A model generated the notes under the pieces. It made no database searches. It saw only the letters and a program-made list of their open reading frames with translations, and was not told the DNA's origin. Below, piece after piece: positions 25,701-37,700 of a stretch of DNA of 64,000 nt; position 1 is the first letter of the stretch, and the number at the start of each line of letters is the position of its first letter. Origin of the DNA: Panorpa germanica (Eukaryota > Arthropoda > Insecta > Mecoptera > Panorpidae); assembly GCA_963678705.1 (NCBI GenBank), contig OY783215.1:13497740-13561739 (forward strand), in the 5' to 3' direction. Both the position numbers and the translations under genes were made by a program.

Positions 25701-28700
25701 GTTAACAACCAAGTCAATTGAGGTAAGAAATCTGCTGAGTTTCCAATATTCAAACCACCACTTAGAAAAACATTTGTGCTGAGTGTTGCCATTTTAATTA
25801 ACATTAATTTTCAGCAACATTCATTCAATAAAATCTTAATATTAAATATAAGATATACAATTAAAGTAAACACGATAATCAAGATTAATTCTCTGTAAAG
25901 ATTTTGTACAAATAATCTTGTTAAAAACAATTACAAAACATTATTAACATTAAAAAAGCATTCATAACTTATTTACATAGATTGATAAGCAGGGTATTGT
26001 CTAGCAAGAGCAACGCTGGAAAAAAAATCAAATATAATAAATTTATCGAACTGTTATTCGGGGAGAGAGGTAGTTCAAATAAAATGAGTAAAAAAAAACA
26101 TTCACAATCACAAACTTATGGTGATTAATGTATGCAATAAATATGATCAACTAATTGTGTATTTTTACTTTTTTTCTATAAGGTTCTTAGGGAAAGAAAA
26201 ATTGGAAAACTTGCCCGGAAATTTGAAAAATTCTGGAGAATCCGAAAGTGCCTTTTTTCAAGTGAAATTTTCCAATGTCGTTTGACAACTGATTGTCAAA
26301 TTATGAATCAACCTAATATTGACGAAAAATGTATTTAATTGTTTATTTTCAGTTGAATTTAGAAAAGAATTTATGAAATTTGAACAGGACAACGTCTGTC
26401 GGGTCAGCTGGTATTAAGTAAATACATTGAGAGAGTCTCGTGTGTTTTTTATGTATTGAAGTGAAACTTTCCAGTTCTTAGTGATATAACTTTGTATTTC
26501 TAGACTAACGTGTGCAACCTGTATTAACGTAATTGGCAAAAGGCAAAAACTAGTAATATTTAATCAAAAAGGGTTTTATTTTATAGCTATCGTAAAAGCG
26601 TTTAATCCTTATGGCCTAGTCATTTAAGCTTAAATTAGGTAAGAATCTCGGAATTCGAGATACCCAGCTGTAAGTCTGTAAATACTTGTATATTGACACC
26701 CTAAAGTTGTCTCGAAACCTACATATGGTGTATACACCCTACCATATGTAGGTTTTGAGACAACTTTAGGGTGTCAATATACAAGTATTTACAGACTTAC
26801 AGCTGGGTATCTCGAATTCCGAGGTGAACTTACTATAATGACTGGGCTATTAGGAAGGTGTTCTGAACAAGGTTTATGAGTATGCAAATCTTAAAGGGTT
26901 ATACTCGTATTTCGAAAAAAATAAATTCTTTTTTTTTATTAAATATATTTATATTCTCTGTCGTGTACCTGTCATATAGACATTTCACAAAATAAGTCAC
27001 AAAACGTTGCGTATTAGGTAAAATCCTTTACTTAACAAACGTTTCTTGTATAACGGATATAAAATTATAAGAAGTTATATCGAAATCAGTATATTCTAGG
27101 ATTTTGACAACTACAGATGATTCATTTTATTACATACATTAATAAAAGAGAAACTACAACATATTATAAGTGTCAGCAGAAAGTTAATATTTATCTTTAA
27201 CAATTATCAACGTGAAAATATAATTTTTTTTAATCTGAAATATTTGTAGCTAAATGCTATTTCTACTCGCTTCCATGTACAATGCACCACTGCCTGATAA
27301 ATATAATATGACTGTAGAACCAAACATTTTCCCATATAAAAGAAACCCGTATTAAAAATTAATAATTTCAATCTAGTAAAAATATATTACGATTTAAAAT
27401 GTACAGATTAAATATAAAGTACGCATGTATTTTGGCACAGAAATACACGAATACAGAAATATATAAATTATAATATAATTATTTATAATTATAAAGCTGA
27501 GAAATAGGTACTCAGACTAAATACGGGCTATTGTGTTAAATAATTTTTAAACTTTTTATAGATTTTGCAAAATAACAAATTTTCGAATATTAATAATCAG
27601 CCAATTAAGATGCCAGTGTGAAACAGTGTTACCAACCCTACTGTTTTAACAGTAGATTTGCTGTTTTCACATTGATGTCCCTGTTTTCTGTTTCATTCCT
27701 AATTTTTACTGTTTTTCGATTAGCGTTCAGCGCCACCTATTACACTATGCAAATATTTTTTTGATAACGTGAAAATATTGAAGATGAGGCAATTGAGAAT
27801 GAAAGTGGAAAATAATTTTACTTTGATTTTTATTTTTTTGTTGTTGTGATTATTAATATAACAATGTATGTGAGTTCTGGTAACTAAGAAAATTGTTCAT
27901 TGTTTTAATTATATGAGCAAAAGTATGAAATCTGCCTTTTTTTTCTTTACCTACTGTTTTCTCCTGTTTTTTTTTTTGCGAGCTGCTGTTTTTTAGTTTT
28001 TTGGGGTTGGCAACACTGGTGTGAAATGTCTTAGTAAATATAAATGATTGACGTTGAATAAAGAAAATATATGCTAAGACAAATTCTAACCAGATTAACT
28101 CAAGTTAGTTATGGTTCTTTTTAAGATCACAAATATATTTTCACTAAATTGTAATCAGAAATATGATTAAAAGACAATAATATATCAGAAAAGGAACCCA
28201 ATTCATGCTAGACATAACAAATTGGACTGAACAGAGCCCCAAAATAATCAAGTCCTCCATCAAGTTCCCATGTACTTACCCACTAAGTTCTAACATAGAC
28301 CCTCGCCTGTTCGGTCTCCTGAGAGCGTTATTCATAGGAAACAGATTACCAGGACGCGGCATCGCCCCGAGAGGATCAGTTACATCCTGTTCTATAAGAA
28401 TTACAGCTGGTCCACTTCCTATACTTTGACTACGATTATTTTCTAGAGCTCTTCCAGCAGGTATACTTGGAAGTTGTTCTGGACGATGTAGAGATGTGTC
28501 TGATCCTGAAGGACCCGTTCCTGGGACGGATCCGGAACTCTCACGTCGAAACAGACCTATTACAGACTTAGCCTGTTTAGGTTGCTCTATGCCACCTGTG
28601 ATGGGGATGCAAGTGATACATTCCAGTTAGCGAGTGCGTTAAATTGTTAGCCTGAGGCAGCTAAGCACACTTAACTAAATACTGTTGATTAGGGCCCGAA

Positions 28701-31700
28701 TTTATATGCATTTACAACTTTACCAAGCAGTGGTAATTTTACAATGAATTATTGTAATTTCATTGTATTTGTAGCTATCTAATTACACCGAGTGCTTGTG
28801 AATTACTCTTACAATTTTTTAAATTGCAGGTTATACTCATAAAACTTCTCAGGACAATATTTTATGCAAATAATACAGTTTTTACTGTTTAAAGTTTTTT
28901 AAGTTTTAATAGTAAATACAAAATCGAACGTTATTGTGAAAACCGGAATGAGAAAGGATGGTATTACCCAGAATCTCACGCTCTTGTTCTGTGCTGAATT
29001 CTACGAGCTGAACATTTTATGTTCTATGCGCAAAATTTCTGTTCTTAAAAAATGCGTGGCACGTAGCATCTCGTGCCCCGCAATCTCGCACTGCAATAAA
29101 GTAATAAAAACGCTAACTAAATTATAACCCAATTAGCAATATACATTTAATTAATATTAGCTATCCAACATTACTTACTCAAATTGTATACACATATTTC
29201 AAGATGTGTATTGCATATAAATCCGGGTTTTGTTTATGATATACGATTATAATATTCAATGTACATTACTTATTTACTCTTATATACCTATTTGTACATA
29301 TTATTGCTACTCTAATAGTTGGAATATATATTGACCACTAAAATAAGAATATTTAAAAATACTTCTCATGTAAAACAATGTATTATTGCCTTAGAGGCAT
29401 AAGAATAGAGTGCGCAAGAGGTTGAAAATTGCGATAGAGGCAAAGAGAGTCCTCTGTGTCTCTTTCTAGCCGAGCACAACGTCTGCTTGCTTGTTTACCC
29501 CTACCTCACCGCCAATCAACCAAGCCAACAGCAGCGGTTCGCCTAGAAAGAGACGGGTAGGACACTCGATAGCTATCTTTGTCTTTATCGCTTCCGCTTA
29601 CACGCGGCTGTACCCTTCACGCACTCTATTCTTATATCTCTGTGACTATTTGCGTACTATCTCTTATTCATATTTCACATTTTTAGTGTACTTAATATAA
29701 ACCAACTATAAATTACTGCAATTCGAATATATTTGATACTTTAATTACAAAAGCCGGTGGTAGTATTGCACTGTGAAAATACTTGTTACATTTAATAAAA
29801 TGTATTATAAAATCAAATGAATTACGTATACTAGTACATATAAACTGTATTCGTAATACTGTATCAATAGATCAGATATATCTATTACAAATACAGCCAT
29901 TGTATTCTATTGTAACCTGATTTATATTTCAAAGCCTTTTTAAAAATTTAGAATAGTTTAAAATGTTACACTGTAATTACACCGAATCATGCAACATGCA
30001 GTTCGCGTTGAAGCTCTGTCAATGCTTTAGAGTTAGAAATGTATGTATTAAGAATGAGTTCTTTTCGATGTATAACTGATTTTCTGAGATAAAGCTGCGA
30101 AAGCTTTAATAAAAATACATATCATAGCATTATGAGAATATGCTTTAAATACGAGAGAATAATAGATTCGTATGGTATGCTTATCATATATGGTAATAGA
30201 AAGGTCGCATAAATATTTAAAAATGAAATAAGTCGACTTAAAAATAATTATTTGAATTTAAATAAAATATTATTAAGAAAATATAAAATAAGAAAACAAA
30301 CCCAAAAATGTAGCGGACGGTGAGTTATAGGCCAGATATTCCTTGTTTGATGCCCACGCTGGAAATTCTGACTGCTTCAAGGCTCCAGACTCATCTGATT
30401 CATCTCCCCTCTTCCAAGGAAGAGTGCTTTCCGTTGCTGTAGGTGTCGTCACTCTAACTTCATCTTAAAATTTCAATAGACGTTATCAAAGAATTTCATA
30501 AATAGTACATAAAATAATTTCACACACAGAAAGACAATAACATCCAAAAACAATCCGTCACCAATATCCCGTGTGGACACACAAGCGAAGGGATTTAATT
30601 GAATACGTACATAAAGGATAAATTGGACCACTAATTTCCAAAATATATTGTTAAACTAAAATAAGGAAAATTCGTGGATGTCTTACTTTCAGATTCCTTG
30701 GACAGCCGCTTTAAATTTTCCTCAGACGCAGTTCCTTCTTCAGATACTGTAATAATAGTGATTGAAATGAATGGAAAATAAAATGAAAGGCTTTACAACT
30801 CTAGTTTAATTCACTAAACTTCAAATACAACATTTCAGCAGCACGACGGCAATGATGCACTAACGAAGGATTAATTGGTGCGCTAAATGAAGCTTCTTGT
30901 GCGATCAGCTTGTCAAATGCGTGCAGCTGGTGCAGTAGTTTATATAAAAAATAAATAATCAAATAAAAACGAAACACTACTTGTTAAAACGTGCAGAATT
31001 TTGAAATGGATGAGAAGCCAATTTTGTTTGTCATTTTATCGATTGATAGTCTTTCATAATGAATTTGATTTACTAGATTGTTCTGCATTGCTAAGTCAAC
31101 GCTTTTAAAAGGCTGTTTGAATTAATGTAAGATGAAATCTAATATGCTCTTAACTACTACGCAGTGCTCGAAGATGTAACTTGTTAAAAGTTGATTTGGG
31201 AATTATAAACGAACAAGTACATTACCCAGTAAACAATTTGGTGAAGTGTCCTATTTGGTGAAGTTCGAGTCACTCGTACAATTCTATTCTAACGCTTTAC
31301 AAGTTCTCTACCTGTCACAGATTTTGTGTTAGTTTTTCATAATAATATTCTTTCTTTTTCCAACATCATTCATTAAGTATTTCTGTTTCTTTCCCACATG
31401 GGTATATTTTTATTATCCGGTCATAAATCATAAACCTACTCCGCTTTTAATTCAGCAGTGAACCGTCGTTGCAATGTCTGTAGCTCATAAAAAGGACCTT
31501 TCCTTTGAACGACTGAATAGAAAACGAACACGTTCCAGACAAAAAATTCATGATACGTAATAGAAATTAAGTAGAATTTACTCCAAAATGTTTACTGGGT
31601 AAGAACATTTTTGATTGGAATTTATATGGAAACACTTAATTCAATCCAGTTTCTTTTCAAATATTTAATTGTGGGTTATTGCCCATAAAACAAAGAAATT

Positions 31701-34700
31701 GAGATGTTACTTCAAGAGAGTCTTATTTTATAGCTATTCTAAAAACCTTTAATCGTTCAAAAGGACTACTTCTATGCGTATGCTAATAAAATAGGATGCA
31801 AAACGTTGCATATTAAGTAAACCCGTTTACATTTGGTTATGATAAATACACCTAACTGTAACACACGTAACTGTGTGTAGCGGGTAACTACAATGACTAA
31901 ATATTTACATATATTAATGATAACATTTCACGAAAATTGTCAAAATAGATACATTTAAGAAGAAATGATACCAGGATATTTTTTCATCATAAGACGAAGG
32001 TCATCAGACATGGGAATACATTAATTATAACAAAAACATATTAGATTAAATGTAAAATCAAAAACTTGTTTTATTTTAAGCAAAAAGCCATAGATTAGTG
32101 TTATTTCATTATGCTAAAATTCTCAATTGAATATCCTAAAATCGTAGTATTATTGCAATCAATTGTTTTTCTAGTTTTCCTAATGGCAACTCAAAATGAT
32201 TTTTAAAATGGAATAACTAATTTCTAGCTGGTGTTACTTTACAAATTAACAAATGATCTTCTAATTATCTAACTCTAACATGTATGGATATTAGTACAGC
32301 TAATCAACAATTTCCAATCGAAGGAAATGTGTGTTTAACAGATTTTCTTTAATGTTTTGTATTTCTTGTGCACAATATTACAGGGGATAGGATGTAATGT
32401 AATCCATTTACGAGATTTACAAAATAATGATGAAATATATAATTAAATAAACTAAACAATCATTCTTTAAAAATGTTATTTAGGTAATTTCATTTTAAAA
32501 GCTTTAATTTCGAAATACACTCATTTTTGCCATTCCCAATAAAATCTAATAAATAATAAATGTAAAAAACTAGCAAATGATAAAATATAATTAAAAAAAA
32601 ACACTTCGAGCACTGGCAACATAAACTAAACATCCGCAATGCGAAAAACGCGTAAAACGCAAAACGTACCGAAATTTTGAAATGATCTATCTCGCCGCCA
32701 AGGCAACGAAACTTCGGCAGCAGTCGGCATTATTTCTTGATCGGGACTTTTTGCATATTGTTTTACAATTCTAGCTTTTAGAGGATTAAATCCAGGTAAA
32801 CTAGCGATGTGGCTGATTAAGGAATTGTTGTTTTCTCTATCTCTAGTTTTGTCTGAACATGGACTAGTTAGGCTTTCGGCTACGTTGTTAATATCGTATG
32901 TACAAATTATTAATGATTTGGTGCAAGTTGAGTCCATTGTTTTTTTGTTTTTGTTTTTGTTTTACAGTTGCCAACATTTGGATGTACCCACACACCGTTG
33001 ATTGTTGGAAGTTGGAGCAGTTAGTTGGAAGATCGAGCGAACAAACATACAAGCAAAATAAATATATTACTTTATGCAAATTTTGAAGCAGTTTCAAGTT
33101 AGACTCTAGCTACATAATAATATACGCCAAAATTATACATGGACCTTAACATCCCCAAATAAACCGCGGCATAAAATGGAACCAGGGTTCTTTGATGAAT
33201 CAATAGCGAATTCATTTTTATCTCTAGTTCGCAGTACGTCAGTATTTAAAATGAGTTGATCGGATCAACAGATTGGACGGCAACTTGCTGACCATTATGT
33301 CTCTCTGAGACTGGAACCCACTAATGCCGACATCAGTTTTTTCAGTACGGTGTATTCTTTACTACTTTATTATGACGTATATTATTTTGCAACAGAGTCT
33401 AGAGTTAGGTTTGTATTCATAGACTAATAACTTACGTTAGATATAAAGAAATAGAAACATAATGTAGATTAGTTGATAGCGCAAAAAGTGAAGAAGGAAA
33501 TAAAATACGATTATTCAACATACATACTCAAAATACATGTAAAAAAACAGGAACAAGGACTACATATACGGGCACAATTGACACTGAAGCGGAAATCAAT
33601 CTCTCTGCAGGATTTGGGAAGACAGGATGTCAAAACTAAACTGAGTTATACAGCAATTTATAAAGAATTTCGAATCGAAATGGAGACCTGAATTGGCCGT
33701 AGAGCTCGTGTGATTTAATAATTTTAGACTATTTTCTTTGGAGCTACGTTGAAGATAAAGTCTGCGGCAATGCTCCAGCAACAATTTAGGTACTACGAAA
33801 ATAGGGAAATCAGAATAATTGCAAGGTTTAAACTGGAGACTGAAAAGAGAAGCCAGTAGAGGAGGGAAGAGGAATGGTTAGAGAATATCGGGAAGAAACG
33901 GGAGATGTGGAACAATAATAGAGTGAAATGTTTTGACTTTCTTTTTTTTTATTCTTCCTTTTAATATTTTTTGTTATTGATGCACGGAATAAATGAATTG
34001 TAAGTACACAACGTAAGGCCTAACGGTACTTTAAATGAATATACATACTCTTATTTTAGTGATTGTATCCAAGTAATCTTTTCAAGTTTTATTAGAAGAA
34101 TTCAGTCGAAGTACGACACTGAAAGTTTTTCACTGTCATTTCGTTCTCATGATTGAAGATAACTTTGATTTAAAGATATATCAATTTCTTCTTACTATTT
34201 ACAAAGAATCCTGACTGATATAGGTACATGACCATTACCGAAAAATGATTTACTAAGTCCGATGTAGTTTTCATCAGATTTATAATATGTATATGTGTTA
34301 ATATATTTAGAAAATATTAATTAGGTATATGCAGAGGACAGGACACACATTCAAACACAAAAACAAACACAATACATAAATAAATAATAAACAATAAAAA
34401 CATAAATAAAACAAATAAAGGACACTCACGTGAGGATTTAACAGTGAAGGTAATGGGGCTGTCCCATTCTTCTCTAGGGGTGCTTGTAGGTGCTTTGGGG
34501 TTCTCCTCGTCCTCACCTTGTTCATGTAAAACTTCATTTATGTAGTCTGTAATATTGTTTGTTACTAAAGCATTATCCACGACATATTAATGCATTCTAC
34601 AAGTGCATAACACCTGTTGAACTCATGACTGTTCACAGTGTTTTGTTAAACAAGAGAATAAAGGGTTGTCATTATATTAATTATAATCAGGGGTTTAGAA

Positions 34701-37700
34701 ACATTATTAGTCATCATTAATTACGTCTATTACATTTTCAAAGAATTAGCAAAAGGTTTGTTATTGTTACAAAGTAGCAATAAATTACTAAGGAAACAAT
34801 GTACCCAGTAAATAGCTAATAGACTAGAAGCTGACAACGTATTAACTGCCTCATTTCATAACGATTAGTTTCTGCAATAAAATTTGGAACAGATTTCCAT
34901 ATTAAGATAATTTTGTGATACTACTAACATCTGCACCGATAGCGAATCTACCCTTTGAGGATTTATAATAATTGGATTGTGAACACATGTTTTAAGGGGT
35001 CGATTTATTAATTCTTTATTGAAATATTGGTATTGATATAAAATATATATCTATTTAAAGTTTGAATTTTATTTTACTGCGTAATATTCCAGTTGTTATC
35101 TTAGTAGTTGATGACGTCACTAAGTCGTTTATATCATGACATTATATTGAAACATTATCTTGAAACATTATATTGAATCGTTAATAACTTTTATAATATT
35201 CGAATTGAATAAAAATAATTGGATATTTGAGGTATTGATAGCCAACTTTATCAAAATACAAAGCAGTTTTATATAAATTCAGTTCACAACCCAATCGGCG
35301 GTGACTTATACTTAAAAGAGGTTATAAGAGCGGTATAAATTTATAATACGATAATGAATTTTGTCTTATTCGTTTCTATATACATTATAGAAAAATAAAA
35401 TATCAGCAGTTTATTCCCCACAACTTGTTTTAAATATGAGTCACCGCCGAACTCTCGTAACTTCAACCATACATATACTTCACTTGCCAAAACAGCTGAG
35501 TATAAGCATAATGATTCAGCGCCATCCATTTTCGGAGCTGTCATATTATAAGCCTCATAGGTACAATTTTATACATTTTTGTGTAACTTTGAACATTTCA
35601 AGTGATGTAAAAAAAATTATTTGTATTGAGTATTGAATCTTTAATAAAGAGATTTGTTGTTAAATATTATTACAGAAAGCAATGCAACGAGTTTCTCGTC
35701 TGTAACATTGATGTAGCTGATACGTTTTTACGCTCACTGTCTCTAGTGGGAAAAAGTATTAATAATATTCTACTTCTTAGCAATAATTAAACACATTACT
35801 GGTTAATTATATAAAATGCTTAATTACGATTAAAACAATAAATAGTAATTAATAATAAAAACAATAATGATGATAAACAACGATTAAATACATGATAAAT
35901 GTTTATCTAATTATAAATTATAATTATTTCATTTGTAAAGTTGAAGCATATGAAAAATCAATGTTGCTTATAGAGTGAGACGATCAAGTTTTGTTAAATA
36001 ACATCATTTTTTTCATATGCTTTAATTAAATATTATATGTAAAATATAATAACTTATTCTGATAAATATATTACAGTATAGTCGCCCAGATTATAGTGCA
36101 CTAAATTTGTGTTACTAAACCATGGTTTTATATTTAGGTCTGGATTCTTAACCCTATTCACATAACGCGATTTACACGTGACCGACACGTGAGAGCAAGC
36201 GAGAGACATTGTGTCTTCATAACGCGTTGTCCTACTCGAATCAAGTGTAAGTCGCGAATACGAAACAATATCACTTTTTAAAGCTTTGATGTAAAATGTT
36301 TGTATGTTCTGTTTTACAAATACAAATGTTATCTCATAAATGAACGAGTCCTAGTGGTCAGTATATCAACTACATAAAACGATCTCTCTAACTTCATAAA
36401 CAGCCTGGCGAAAAAGGATTTCCAGACCTGTATAAACCAGCTAGTTGTTTTAAAATAGTGCTTAAGACTAAATGGGTATTATTATGAAATGTGCTTGTGC
36501 TTTACAACTGCATTTGTTAGCTGCTTAATAAATGTCACTAAACTGGGCGACTATACAACATTTTCATGAAAAATAATTTATTATTAAAACAGCAGTCTTC
36601 ATCACGAAGTATAATTAATTATCAGTAAAATGAAGACTAATAATGCCTAAATAATGAAGTAGCGTGTGTTAAAGCATGTTATTGTTAATATAACATTTAA
36701 AGACTAACATTTTACTGATAATTTAAGATTTAAGACAGGTACTGTTTAATTGACTGTTTTGTTGAGTATCTGACGAATTGTAGAAATATATGTTATTGTA
36801 GAAAAAATTACTTCAATCGGAATCGTAAATTGTTTTTGGTTCTTTAAACAATTTTGCAATCATTTTCCAGGTAGAAAATAGCCTTCTACATATCTTAAAG
36901 CAAGTTTGAAACAGCGTTGCGTTACAATCTTCCATATGAGGAATATAAAATGAACTTTAAAATAGCTTGTAAGAAGGTAGCAGTTGGATTTCTATCTGAC
37001 TTCAGGTAAATTAATTAAAAATTTCTGTGTTGAAAGTTTAAGTAAAATTATTGTTCCTAGAAGAAGTGATATTTTGTCATTTGACAATTTGATCGATGAC
37101 TTAGGAAATCTACAAATTGTTTTTTTTTTTAATAAAATATATTCTTAAAACAATTGTCAGATTCTCAAGAGTTTGTGCTTAGTGTTTAAGTGTATCAAAA
37201 GCGTGAATAAAGCAAGCGTGATAAAAAGAAATAGTAAACAGACATAAAGAAATAAAAGTAATAAATAAAATAAATGAATTTATGCCGCGTTGTAACAAAA
37301 AAAAAAAAAACTGCTAAACCGATACTTAAAATTAAGGGTTTCGTTTTCAATCTTAAACGAAAAAGTCAAATTGTATTCGTTTATTTTGCTCTTGTTCGAT
37401 GCATTAAGTAATCCGTTATTATTTTGGTTTCCTTTTTACTCGCTCCATAGTCGATAGTATCGGTCATGTCAGTGTGACATTCAACAATCATATATTTTCA
37501 TTCATAAGTTGACGTTCTTTGTGTACTAGATTTTTGGAGCTTTTATGATCCAATCTAGTGCCCTACATTCATATGTATGTGATATTCATTCGCAGGGTAT
37601 TTTTATTGTACTTGAAATCAAAAATTTCCAACTGCTGTCGGTAAATGTACAATCCTTTGTCGATTATAACGAATCCACTATTTGCGTGTACATCATCGGA

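Larger units (their letters stand above)
22747..28279 (-). other. Nhe2: Nhe2 intron, 5.5 kb, repeat-rich
   Basis: Holds the PIF/Harbinger-like MITE with its nested hAT MITE, a family C fragment, the 178-bp snapback and a hAT MITE (separate entries). I see no other gene in it; the frames present are short. Confidence 0.7.

Noticed and set aside
28205..28429. Plus-strand 74-codon frame
   Set aside because: Antisense shadow of Nhe2 exon 17.
33473..33691. Plus-strand 72-codon Lys-rich frame
   Set aside because: Could be an old retroelement scrap, but no recognisable motif; not enough to call.
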